Source: DATDAW01 sp036524675
GTDB lineage: Bacteria > Verrucomicrobiota > Verrucomicrobiia > Chthoniobacterales > DASVRZ01
DNA length: 64,000 bases
Direction of reading: 5' to 3'
Assembly: GCA_036524675.1 (NCBI GenBank)
Contig: DATDBU010000105.1
Location: 39,580-103,579, forward strand
Shown: positions 8,675 to 16,917 of the stretch, one piece after another
Layout of the letters: every line of letters starts with the position of its first letter
How positions within the stretch are numbered: the first letter of the stretch is position 1
Made by a program: the position numbers and the translations under genes
The notes under the pieces: generated by a model
Seen by the model: the letters and a program-made list of their open reading frames with translations, nothing else
Databases searched by the model: none
What the model was told of the DNA's origin: nothing

Positions 8675-10223
8675 CGGGCAATTCGTACAAACGAATTTCG
8701 GGATTTAGGATCCCAACCCCCGTTCCCCCGGTCTTTTGAAGGAGCCGTCCTTCCGAGAATAACCTTCTGTAACAGCTGCTCCGGTATTGGTGTTGATCTT
8801 TCTGATTCGGTGCGGGCTTGCGATTTAGATCGAGATAACCGCCGAAACTCGTGCGAATCACAGCAACGTAGCGGACGCCTGCCTGGCTGATTTGATCCAA
8901 CGTCCCTGCATCCGGTAGGAACGATTGTTCCCAAATGCGAATTTGCGGGGGTGAATCGCCGGGCCAGGTGTTCGGCTTGGATAAATGAATGCGTTGCTCG
9001 GCAAGCACCAATGCTCCGGCAGGAAGGTTTTGTGCAATCCAAGCCGCCATTTCCTGGCGGGAATCCTGCTGGAATCCATCAAGAGACGTTTTGGCCAAAC
9101 CGGTCTGCACCAGAACGGCGGACATTGCTGCCGCCCCAAAAAAAGCAAATCCCATCCAGGATTTTTTCCGAGACAACAAGGATGCGATCCAGCTGAGTCC
9201 GATGGTGCCGCAGACCGCCAGCAGGGGGGCGACTGCGAGGAAATAACGGCCGGCTGTCTTGGCCGAAAACGACAGAAGGATGGCGTACCCGGCCGGCAAT
9301 AGAAAGAGCAACGCGTCGAATGGGTTGCGGTTCTGTCTCCGAAAGACGGAAATCGTGACGAAGCCGGCCATGCCAATCATCAGCGGCCAACCGATGTTAT
9401 CCAGGAAGATGTTGACGTATTTCGCATGGGGAATATCCCGGGAAAGTCCTTTTGCGCCGCCTACCTGCGCCGCATTCAGTTCATAGTTCAGCCCCTGAGC
9501 CAATGCTCCCGGATGCAGCAAGTAAGGCAGATTGATCACAGCGACCGTGGCAAGGAAAGCGACCAGGAAGGCGATGGAAATTTTCCACTTTTGGCCGCGC
9601 CAAATCACCCATGGGAAAGCTAGTAGAAACAGCACAATGCCCAGATATTTTCCCGAAACGGCAAGGCCGCAGGCTGCGCCAGTGAACGTCGCCGCTGCGG
9701 CACTGGGTTTTGATGTGAAAATATCGAGCGCAAGCAGGGTGAGCGTAATGCCCATCAGCAACGCCGGGTCTTCTTTGCAATAATGAGCCAGTTCATACAT
9801 CAGGGGCAGGAAAGGCAGAAGGACAGCCGTTGCCAATGCAGCGAGCCAGCCACCACGGCGCCAGGCTAGGATGGTGAGAAACACCACCGAAAGCGCTGCA
9901 AAAATCGCTGAAGCGGTCCGCCCTGCCATTACCGCGTTTTCTGCCGTTCGGGGTTTTCCGCTTGCCCGGAGCAAAAGGTCCGCTGAATCGAGCAAAAGCA
10001 GCGGGTGATGATAATTCAGCGCGCCTGAGATGAGTTGATCGCCCTTCGAGAGTTCGTCCGGGTGATAGTAAACGGGAAAGTGGCTGTGCCTCGAAAAAAA
10101 AAGGAATGCGGCAGCAAATAGAGCGGCAAAGAGCGCGATTTGAGCAAGCGGGTAATAGGGCAGCCTCGTTGTTTCCAGTCGTTGGATCACTGCCGGCTGG
10201 GAGGCTGCGCGCCGATTCATCAT
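8628..10223 (-). CDS. GT39-like membrane glycosyltransferase (divergent paralog pair, minus member)
   Basis: A 531-residue polytopic protein. I start it at the double ATG at 10223, because the in-frame extension upstream is hydrophilic and would overlap the divergent gene. After the first helix comes YYHPDELSKGDQLISG, the acidic loop typical of PMT_2/ArnT-like enzymes (donor: polyprenyl-phosphate sugar). Then LAHYCKEDPALLMG is shared with its neighbour. The C-terminal about 120 residues form a soluble periplasmic domain. The next gene, 10324-11853, is a clear paralog with the equivalent YHTDEPSKVEQILSG and FVKEDPALLMG blocks, read in the opposite direction from a 100-base spacer. The 3' end overlaps the convergent GT2 gene. 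Confidence 0.8.
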   Translation of the reverse strand: MMNRRAASQPAVIQRLETTRLPYYPLAQIALFAALFAAAFLFFSRHSHFPVYYHPDELSKGDQLISGALNYHHPLLLLDSADLLLRASGKPRTAENAVMAGRTASAIFAALSVVFLTILAWRRGGWLAALATAVLLPFLPLMYELAHYCKEDPALLMGITLTLLALDIFTSKPSAAAATFTGAACGLAVSGKYLGIVLFLLAFPWVIWRGQKWKISIAFLVAFLATVAVINLPYLLHPGALAQGLNYELNAAQVGGAKGLSRDIPHAKYVNIFLDNIGWPLMIGMAGFVTISVFRRQNRNPFDALLFLLPAGYAILLSFSAKTAGRYFLAVAPLLAVCGTIGLSWIASLLSRKKSWMGFAFFGAAAMSAVLVQTGLAKTSLDGFQQDSRQEMAAWIAQNLPAGALVLAEQRIHLSKPNTWPGDSPPQIRIWEQSFLPDAGTLDQISQAGVRYVAVIRTSFGGYLDLNRKPAPNQKDQHQYRSSCYRRLFSEGRLLQKTGGTGVGILNPEIRLYELPATSSSADRQGPPKGQ

Positions 10224-10323
10224 GTTTTCGGTGACTGATGAAAGAGGGAAAATCTTTGGGTAGCAACTCGTTTCTGCTTGAAGCGGGAGATTGGAGCCGC
10301 TTGCGTGTGGCGACTTCGAATCG

Positions 10324-11853
10324 ATGCGGAAGGCGCTCCCGTTTTTGGCCGTATTTTTGCTCTTTTTTGGGTCCCTGGCGTTCCACGCCCGTGACAACGC
10401 TTTTCCGTATTTTTATCACACGGACGAACCATCCAAGGTCGAGCAGATCCTGAGCGGCGAGCGGAATGGGCGTCATCCTGTGCTCCTTTTGGAATCGGCG
10501 GCGTTGATCCTGAAAGTCACGGGATGGCCGCCTACGAAAAACAACGCCGCTCTCGCAGGACGCTGGGCGTCGGCAATTTTTGCGTCGGCAACGGTTGCTC
10601 TCCTCTTCGTTTGGGGATTTCTGCAATTCGGCTGGACCGGGGGATTGCTTGTTGCATTGCTTGCCGGTCTGCAGCCGCCGCTGCTGACTGCCGCCCATTT
10701 CGTTAAAGAGGATCCCGCGTTGTTGATGGGGTTCTCAGCGACTTTCCTGGCGGCGCTCCTTTACGAACGACGGCCGGGCGCCATGGGCGCGTTGTGGCTG
10801 GGAGCGGCAGCGGGCGTCGCGTTATCCGGCAAATGGGTGGGGGGAGTGGCCATTCTCATTGCCGTCGCGCAGATGGCTCTCGTCCAGTGGAAAACGGCGA
10901 GCGGATCACGTTTTCGCGGATACGACTGGCTGGCTTTTTTTGCGGCAGTTGCGGCTGTTTTTCTCATCACGAATTACTCGCTGATCGTGCAATGGAACAC
11001 AGCGCAAATGGGTGTTTCCAAGGAGCTCACCTCGTTCTACAGCACGGATGAAGGTGATACCCGTGAATTTCATCTGACACATTACCTGGAACGGCTCCCG
11101 GAAGTTTTTCCGATGGTGCTCATCATCCTCGGCATTGCAGGCGCTGTTGTGGCCTGGACGAGTCGCGCCAGTCTTCATCTGCGCTTGTTTGCCATCATTC
11201 CGCTCGCGTACTTCCTGATGATTTCGTGTATCCCGAAGACGGAAAATCGCTATTTGCTGCCCATTTCCACGATGCTCTGCGCGCTGTCAGTGGTGGCTGT
11301 GGTTGAGCTTTTGCGAAAGGTAAAATGGAGCGCCGTTCCGATGCTTATCGCCGGAGGGTGGCTCGCCGTAACGACTTTGATTCCGGAATACAAGGACGTC
11401 GTCCGTTCTTTTCATCACGATCATCGCCACGAAATGGCCCAATGGATCGACGCCAATCTCCCGGCGAACGCCCTGATTGTGGAAGACAATCGTGTAGCGC
11501 TCCCTGTTCCTGGCGATCCGCGTTTCTCCGGAGACGCCCACTTCCTGAAACGAAAAGTGCTGTCATGGGAGAAAAATTACGCGTCGGATTATGGCAGCCT
11601 GGCAGAGCTCCGAGCACAAGAAGTTACCCATGTAGCTCTTTTCGTCTCCAACTACGCCGTCCTGACCGAGCGGGACGGGGTAAAGGCAGACACGCCGCAA
11701 AAAAAGAATGCCGCCCGGCTTTACAAGGAATTGAAAAGCCAGGCGAAGCCTGTGTTTGTTCGAAAGAAGGGCTTTGACCGGTATCTTAACTCTGGCTTGA
11801 CCCTGTTCGACATCACGGGTCAACAGGGCGGCTTCACCGAAACCGCCCCTTGA
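10324..11853 (+). CDS. GT39-like membrane glycosyltransferase (divergent paralog pair, plus member)
   Basis: A 509-residue polytopic protein starting at ATG 10324 directly before the first membrane helix; TTG 10291 is an in-frame alternative. The loop after helix 1 is FYHTDEPSKVEQILSG and a second conserved block is AHFVKEDPALLMGFS. Both match the paralog on the other strand at 8628-10223. About ten hydrophobic segments are followed by a soluble C-terminal domain of about 130 residues. The family normally moves a sugar from a lipid carrier to protein or glycan on the outer face of the inner membrane. The substrate is unknown. It is convergent with the acyltransferase at 11861-12988, 7 bases away. 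Confidence 0.8.
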   Translation: MRKALPFLAVFLLFFGSLAFHARDNAFPYFYHTDEPSKVEQILSGERNGRHPVLLLESAALILKVTGWPPTKNNAALAGRWASAIFASATVALLFVWGFLQFGWTGGLLVALLAGLQPPLLTAAHFVKEDPALLMGFSATFLAALLYERRPGAMGALWLGAAAGVALSGKWVGGVAILIAVAQMALVQWKTASGSRFRGYDWLAFFAAVAAVFLITNYSLIVQWNTAQMGVSKELTSFYSTDEGDTREFHLTHYLERLPEVFPMVLIILGIAGAVVAWTSRASLHLRLFAIIPLAYFLMISCIPKTENRYLLPISTMLCALSVVAVVELLRKVKWSAVPMLIAGGWLAVTTLIPEYKDVVRSFHHDHRHEMAQWIDANLPANALIVEDNRVALPVPGDPRFSGDAHFLKRKVLSWEKNYASDYGSLAELRAQEVTHVALFVSNYAVLTERDGVKADTPQKKNAARLYKELKSQAKPVFVRKKGFDRYLNSGLTLFDITGQQGGFTETAP

Positions 11854-11860
11854 CTTGATA

Positions 11861-12988
11861 TTACCCTTCGGCTCCTGCGGGGTGACCGTGTTTTTCCTGG
11901 TGGCGATTTTGAAGCCATCCAGCAATCCAGTCGCGCGCCTTCAGCATGGGTTGCTCAAAGAAATGCCAGGATACCGATGCAACAGCCACGACGGCAGTGA
12001 CTTGAATCATGAACCGAAGCCGGAAGGGATCGTTTGCATGATGGCCCAAGCCGATTTTTTCCAGCCATGGTTCGATCAGAATGACGATCAAAACGTGGTA
12101 AACGTAGATGCCGTAGGAAACCTTGCCGATGTGCGTCATTGGGGGCGAGCTCAGGATCCAGCCCACAACGCCTTTAAAACCAGTGACTGAGCACGCAACA
12201 ACCCAGGCCATGAACGTGGCTTCAAATGTCTCGATCAGAACCGTCCACGGATTATGCAGATCCAGCATTCGCAATCCGCGTGCGACACCAGCAAGCGAGA
12301 ATGCGGCAAGGCCGGTCCATAAACGGGTTTTAGAGTTTTCGAGCAAACGCGGATGCGACATCGAGACGTAAGCGAGGATGCCGCCGATGGCGAATGTGTC
12401 GAGGCTGCCGGGCAGACTGACCCATCGGGTGACGTCGCTGACCTGCATTTGGATACAAGCCAGCCGGAATAGGACCGCAGCGACGATGAGAATGGCAAAG
12501 GTGGCTTTGAACCAGCTTTTCGGCAGGAAGAAAATCAGGAACGGCCAGATCAAATAGAACTGTTCCTGTACCGCGATTGACCAGTAATGCGAGACACTGA
12601 GCGGGAAGTAGCTGGTTTGGACGATGAGGAAGTTGGTGCAAAAGGAGAGCGTCCAGGCAAGTGTTTCGCGCACAGGCGGTATCGCGAGCGTTGCTGCAAT
12701 GGCGATGGCGAGATAATAGGGCGGCATGGTCCGGATAAGACGCCGCATCTGGAAGTTCCAGAATTCGGTCGATCCCGATGACTGGCCGGTATCGGCTTTT
12801 TCCCGCGACTTGAGCAGGATGCGCGTGATGAGAAAGCCACTCATCACAAAGAAAAACCGGACACCGAGCGTGCCCCAATTGATCCATTGCGGGATATTTG
12901 CCTCGAAGTGATGGATGAGCACGGAAATGACTGCAACAGCGCGCAGGCCATCCATTTGGGGTTGGTATTGGTTTGCTTGTGCGGACAT
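11861..12988 (-). CDS. acyltransferase family 3 (OafA/NodX-like)
   Basis: A 375-residue membrane acyltransferase that typically O-acetylates cell-surface sugars with acyl-CoA. The signature start is clear: QPQMDGLRAVAVISVLIHHF, then GVRFFFVMSGFLITRIL, with the catalytic histidine in the first helix (IHHF). The family's RR motif follows in FQMRRLIRTMPPYYLA. Ten or so helices fill the protein and there is no C-terminal SGNH domain, so it is the short form. A stretch of 187 bases without a gene (12989-13175) separates it from the next gene on the same strand. The target is probably a glycan made by the neighbouring transferases; this is inference. Confidence 0.9.
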   Translation of the reverse strand: MSAQANQYQPQMDGLRAVAVISVLIHHFEANIPQWINWGTLGVRFFFVMSGFLITRILLKSREKADTGQSSGSTEFWNFQMRRLIRTMPPYYLAIAIAATLAIPPVRETLAWTLSFCTNFLIVQTSYFPLSVSHYWSIAVQEQFYLIWPFLIFFLPKSWFKATFAILIVAAVLFRLACIQMQVSDVTRWVSLPGSLDTFAIGGILAYVSMSHPRLLENSKTRLWTGLAAFSLAGVARGLRMLDLHNPWTVLIETFEATFMAWVVACSVTGFKGVVGWILSSPPMTHIGKVSYGIYVYHVLIVILIEPWLEKIGLGHHANDPFRLRFMIQVTAVVAVASVSWHFFEQPMLKARDWIAGWLQNRHQEKHGHPAGAEG

Positions 12989-13175
12989 TAAGGGTCTTGG
13001 TCGAGGTTATCGGATAGAAAATTCACACGAAATGAATTTTCTGTAATCCCACGAGTAATCGTCGGCCTTCTTTTCTCCCATTCTCGATCTCTTCCCTCGT
13101 GTTTCCGACGAGGACGAAAGAGCGTAGAAGCTGAATGATTCAGATTACGAGTGGGAGGAAGCGTGAGATCCCAAG

Positions 13176-13859
13176 CTATTTTGCTTCATTGATCTCTAAA
13201 TACGTAATCGTTTCTGCCATGGGATCCGACGGTCTCATATTTTGGATGCGCATTTGTCGCAGAAAACGTTTGTTACCAACGGATTGCGTAGAAATTACCT
13301 GAAATTGTTTCACTTTGTTGCCTTCCCAATCGTAGGCGTCAGCGCGTAAAAAAGCGCCGGTTTGGACGTTGACCCACAGATGAACAATGGCGTATTGCGA
13401 TGCCCGGCTTGAGGGGGTGAGCCGCAAATGCCAGCAAGGCAGGGAACGGATTTTTTCCTGACCAACGTATTGAATGTCTTTCCAATAGAGAAACCGAAGT
13501 GCCAGATCGTCGTAGCTCAAAATGGAGCCACGAATCGCCGCCCGCGGGTCTTTGACGCCATCGATGGACGAGCCCTTGTCATCGAAGGTGACGTGGATGG
13601 TTTCGGCTGGACTTGTAAACCGGTAAACAGAAACGCCGCCTTCCTGTTTCAACGAGAACGGAGTTTTCTGGGCGCCGGTCCGGAGCTGTCCTGAAACGGA
13701 GGTTTCCTGCGCCTGGATGATTTCACGGACATTTGTCATGATTTCCCGCGGGTCTGGCGCGGCTTTGGCGGCTGCGGTTGCGAGGAAAAGGGCGACGACC
13801 CATGCGAGAGTTTTCTGTGCTTGTTTGACCGGAAGGCAGTTCATAGCGTTGTTCTTCAT
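13176..13859 (-). CDS. outer membrane lipoprotein-sorting protein-like (LolA-like fold)
   Basis: A 227-residue secreted protein starting at ATG 13859. Residues 1-34 form a signal peptide (KTLAWVVALFLATAAAKA, cleavage after AKA). The mature part has the pattern of LolA-like outer-membrane lipoprotein-sorting proteins: LYWKDIQYVGQEKIRSLPCW, then the alternating strands around LWVNVQTGAFLRADAYD and GNKVKQFQV, and a closing MAETITYLEI. These proteins form an open beta-barrel that carries lipid or lipoprotein across the periplasm, but many members have unknown cargo. Its start is only 18 bases from the divergent PAP2 gene, so the promoters of both must lie inside each other's coding sequences. Confidence 0.7.
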   Translation of the reverse strand: MKNNAMNCLPVKQAQKTLAWVVALFLATAAAKAAPDPREIMTNVREIIQAQETSVSGQLRTGAQKTPFSLKQEGGVSVYRFTSPAETIHVTFDDKGSSIDGVKDPRAAIRGSILSYDDLALRFLYWKDIQYVGQEKIRSLPCWHLRLTPSSRASQYAIVHLWVNVQTGAFLRADAYDWEGNKVKQFQVISTQSVGNKRFLRQMRIQNMRPSDPMAETITYLEINEAK

Positions 13860-13877
13860 CCCATTCGGAGACTCTTT

Positions 13878-14522
13878 TTGGACCAGCAAATTCTTTTTTT
13901 AATCAATCGAACTTGGACGAATCCTACGCTGGACCAGATAATGGCGATGGCTTCCAGCTTCGATCTTTGGGCACCGGTGCTTTTTTTGATCGCGGGACTT
14001 ACGTTGCTTTTCGGCGGATTCCGGGCGCGCGCTTTCCTTGTCTGCGTAGGGGTTGTGGTCGCGATTGCCGACGGGATAACCGTGCAGACTTTGAAGGAAA
14101 CGGTCGCTCGCCCGCGTCCGAACGACATCCGCAACGACGTGCGAATCGTCGATTTGGCGAAGGCAAAACCGCGATTGCTGGCGCTCGGGAAACCGCTTCA
14201 GATCAAAATGTCGAAGGTTTCCACGAAGCCGGTGAAAGGAAATTCGTTCCCGTCCGGGCATGTCGTGAACAATTTTGGCATAGCCACGGTGTTGTTCGCC
14301 TTTTACCGGCGCTGGGGTTGGCTGGCATTTTTCCCTGCAGCGTTGGTGAGTTACTCGCGGGTATACGTCGGGTCCCATTGGCCAAGCGACATATTGGTGT
14401 CCGCCCTCCTGGCGATAGGGCTCGCGTCCGTGCTGCTGGCGCTGCTGTCGCTGGCTTGGGAAAAGTGGGGGCCGCGGTGGATGGCGAAAGCGTTCGCAAA
14501 AAACCCGAAACTGCTGGCATGA
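13878..14522 (+). CDS. PAP2 family phosphatase
   Basis: A 214-residue membrane phosphatase, probably acting on undecaprenyl pyrophosphate or another lipid phosphate. I chose TTG 13878, because GGAG at 13867-13870 sits 7 bases upstream and the protein then begins in the usual PAP2 way (DQQILFLINRTWTNP). The three family motifs are present: KETVARPRP (C1, residues 73-81), FPSGHVVN (C2, catalytic His) and SRVYVGSHWPSD (C3, nucleophilic His and Asp). Five to six helices are visible. An insertion between C1 and C2 (about 40 residues, lysine-rich) is longer than in the shortest members. Divergent from the LolA-like gene and followed after 28 bases by the GT39 gene. Confidence 0.9.
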   Translation: MDQQILFLINRTWTNPTLDQIMAMASSFDLWAPVLFLIAGLTLLFGGFRARAFLVCVGVVVAIADGITVQTLKETVARPRPNDIRNDVRIVDLAKAKPRLLALGKPLQIKMSKVSTKPVKGNSFPSGHVVNNFGIATVLFAFYRRWGWLAFFPAALVSYSRVYVGSHWPSDILVSALLAIGLASVLLALLSLAWEKWGPRWMAKAFAKNPKLLA

Positions 14523-14550
14523 GGGAAGCAAAATCGAAAATCCAAAAGCC

Positions 14551-16116
14551 ATGAAGCTTCGTCTCGCCATCTTCCTTGCCGTTCTTACGGTAATCCGGCT
14601 CGCTATCTGCGGCGCGAACGAGCTGTCGCCGGACGAAGCGTACTATTATATGTGGTCGCAGCGGCCAGACCTGTCGTATTACTCCAAGGGGCCGGGTGTC
14701 GCCATGGCAATTCTGGCTTCGACCAAGCTCTTCGGAGCTACGGAATTTGGTGTTCGCTGCTTCAGCCCATTCCTCGCGCTTGGGACGTCGTTGATCGTAT
14801 TCGCCTTGGCAAAGAGGCTTTATAACGAAAAAACGGGGCTCTGGGCCGTGCTTTTGATCCAATGCATCCCCATTTTCAATGCAGGCTCGCTCGTGATGAC
14901 AATCGACCCGTTGTCGATTTTTTTCTGGTCGGCTGGGGTGCTGACCTTCTGGCTGGCACTCGAAAAGTCGCCAAAATTTTCTCTCTGGTGGATCGCCACC
15001 GGCTTCGCAGTCGGGCTGGGCGCCCTTTGCAAATACACCAATCTTGCGGCGATCCTTTCCATGATCGCCGTCCTGTTCCTTGTCCCTGCCTGGCGCTCGG
15101 AATGGAAACGGCCGGGTATTTACATAGCCATTGCGATCGGACTCCTGTGCCTTACGCCACCTGTTGTCTGGAATGCCCAGCACAATTGGATCACCTTTGG
15201 CCACTTGAGCGAACGGGGCGGCCTGGACTCGGGTTTTGCGTTTCACCCGCTCCAACCGCTGGAATTTCTGGCGGCTCATCTCGGGGTCTACTCGCCTCTC
15301 ATTTTCGGGATGCTGATTGTGAGTCTCTTCACGGGAATTCGCGGTATACAAACCAATCGCAAGACCGCTTTCCTTATAGCGTTCGCCGTCCCTCTCATTG
15401 CGCTGTATTTCGGCCTGTCGTTCAAAGAAGCGGGCGAGGCAAACTGGACTGCGCCGGCCATGGTCACACTCGCCATTTTTGGTGTTCACGACTGGCTGCG
15501 ACGCTGTCAAAAATCGGCGTGGGCAAACAAACTGGTATTCGCCGCGCTGGCACTTGGTGCGCTGATTTCCGTCGCTTTGATCATATCGGAGCCGCTCCGA
15601 ACCATTGGCGTAAAGTGGCCGTATGCCTGGGATCCCGGAGCGCGCCTTCGCGGCTGGAAGGAGACCGGCAAAGTGGTTGATGAAGTCCGAAAAGAAGTCG
15701 AAGCCAAAACCGGCGCCCCTGTTTTCCTTATCGCCAACAAATATCAGGTTGCGGCTTCGCTGGCGTGGTATCTGCCCGACAAAACGCCCGCAGAGCTGGG
15801 ACATCCGCCTGTTTACATTCCGGAGTCGCAGGTCATCCAGAACCAGTTTTCGTTTTGGCCGAGCTACGATCTTTTCGAAGAAGCGCCGCCGTCTCAGCTC
15901 GATCCGTTCAATACGGAGCAACAGGGTGTAAATAAGTTCGTGGGCCGCAACGCTTTATATGTCACTGATCGCGCGGAGGGCAAACCGGCCAGCTCTCTCA
16001 TGCGTGGGTTTGCCCGCTGGGAATACGTCGGCAGCCGGCAGATCAGTCTCCACGGGATGCCTCTCCGTGAAATTCGCTTTTTTGTTTGTTACGATTATCA
16101 AACGTTGCCGCTGTAG
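14551..16116 (+). CDS. GT39 family glycosyltransferase (ArnT/PMT_2-like)
   Basis: A 521-residue polytopic transferase. The PMT_2 hallmark, an acidic pair in the first periplasmic loop, is seen as ELSPDEAYYYMWSQRP, followed by YYSKGPGVAMAI. Helix 7-8 carries FKEAGEANWTAPA, a motif shared by many ArnT-like enzymes. The last about 150 residues form a soluble periplasmic domain. It follows the PAP2 phosphatase with a 28-base spacer and is followed 36 bases later by a GT2. PAP2, GT39 and GT2 together look like a lipid-carrier cycle: GT2 loads the carrier, GT39 uses it and PAP2 recycles the released phosphate. This role is inferred from order and family only. Confidence 0.88.
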   Translation: MKLRLAIFLAVLTVIRLAICGANELSPDEAYYYMWSQRPDLSYYSKGPGVAMAILASTKLFGATEFGVRCFSPFLALGTSLIVFALAKRLYNEKTGLWAVLLIQCIPIFNAGSLVMTIDPLSIFFWSAGVLTFWLALEKSPKFSLWWIATGFAVGLGALCKYTNLAAILSMIAVLFLVPAWRSEWKRPGIYIAIAIGLLCLTPPVVWNAQHNWITFGHLSERGGLDSGFAFHPLQPLEFLAAHLGVYSPLIFGMLIVSLFTGIRGIQTNRKTAFLIAFAVPLIALYFGLSFKEAGEANWTAPAMVTLAIFGVHDWLRRCQKSAWANKLVFAALALGALISVALIISEPLRTIGVKWPYAWDPGARLRGWKETGKVVDEVRKEVEAKTGAPVFLIANKYQVAASLAWYLPDKTPAELGHPPVYIPESQVIQNQFSFWPSYDLFEEAPPSQLDPFNTEQQGVNKFVGRNALYVTDRAEGKPASSLMRGFARWEYVGSRQISLHGMPLREIRFFVCYDYQTLPL

Positions 16117-16152
16117 CCGAGGTGGTCGATACTGAGCGCCCATTTTTCAGCC

Positions 16153-16848
16153 ATGCCACGCATCTCCGCCGTCATTCCGCTTTACAACGAAGAGGACAAT
16201 GTTGTCCCGCTCCAGCAGCAGCTTGAATCCGGCCTCGCTGGATTTGATTACGAAATTATTTTTGTCGATGACGGCTCGAAAGACGCCACTGCAGACCGGA
16301 TTCAACCCAAACCGGCCGTCCGTGTCCTGAGATTTGAGAAGAACACCGGCCAAAGTGCCGCCATGTATGCAGGCATCATGGCAGCAGCCGGGGAAATCAT
16401 CGTTCTGCTCGATGGCGATCTGCAGAATGATCCTGCTGATATTGCAAAACTTGTGGCCGAAATCGACAAGGGAGCGGACCTTGTTTGCGGCTATCGGGCG
16501 AAACGCAGGGACACGGTCGTGAAGCGCATCACCAGCCGCGTTGCGAACTTCGTTCGAAGCCGTTTCATCGGCGATGGCGTACGCGATACGGGCTGCAGCC
16601 TGAAGGCGTTGCGCACTGAAACCCGCGAAGCACTCTTTTTGTTTTACGGTATGCACCGTTTCATCCCGGCTTTGATCAAAAGCGCGGGATACAAATTGGT
16701 CGAAATCCCCGTCAACCATCGGCATCGCGTCGCCGGTGTCAGCAAGTACGGCCTCGGTAATCGCGCCTTCAAGGCGACGGCTGACATGTTCGGCGTCGCA
16801 TGGCTCATCTCGCGCAGGGTGAATTACAGAATCAAACCTGAGGCCTAG
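16153..16848 (+). CDS. GT2 family glycosyltransferase (dolichol-phosphate mannosyltransferase-like)
   Basis: A 231-residue soluble GT-A enzyme. It has ISAVIPLYNEEDNV, then IIFVDDGSKDAT, LLDGDLQNDP (the DxD metal site) and VRDTGCSLKALR in the acceptor loop. The short length, without C-terminal helices, matches DPM1-like polyprenyl-phosphate mannose/glucose synthases. HRHRVAGVSKYG near the C-terminus is also typical of that group. It is the last gene of the plus-strand run that includes the PAP2 phosphatase and the GT39 enzyme, and is followed by a hairpin shared with the convergent GH32 gene. Confidence 0.92.
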   Translation: MPRISAVIPLYNEEDNVVPLQQQLESGLAGFDYEIIFVDDGSKDATADRIQPKPAVRVLRFEKNTGQSAAMYAGIMAAAGEIIVLLDGDLQNDPADIAKLVAEIDKGADLVCGYRAKRRDTVVKRITSRVANFVRSRFIGDGVRDTGCSLKALRTETREALFLFYGMHRFIPALIKSAGYKLVEIPVNHRHRVAGVSKYGLGNRAFKATADMFGVAWLISRRVNYRIKPEA

Positions 16849-16859
16849 CCTGAACTTTT

Positions 16860-16892
16860 CGAGGCTGGCACCTAAATAAGGCACCAGCCTCG
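16860..16892. terminator. bidirectional terminator-like hairpin
   Basis: A perfect 9-base stem, CGAGGCTGG at 16860-16868 and CCAGCCTCG at 16884-16892, encloses a 15-base AT-rich loop. It lies 11 bases after the GT2 stop and 25 bases before the GH32 stop on the other strand. There is no long T-run on either side, so it may not be a classic intrinsic terminator, but the position between convergent genes supports a stop for both. Confidence 0.65.
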
Positions 16893-16917
16893 CATAACCA
16901 TGCTCGTTACCCTTTAG

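Noticed and set aside
9793..10698. A 301-codon minus frame across the divergent GT39 spacer
   Set aside because: It overlaps both sound GT39-like genes and has no motif.
14203..15921. A 572-codon open frame on the minus strand
   Set aside because: It runs opposite the PAP2 and GT39 genes, is Arg/Gln-rich and hydrophilic throughout, and shows no domain.
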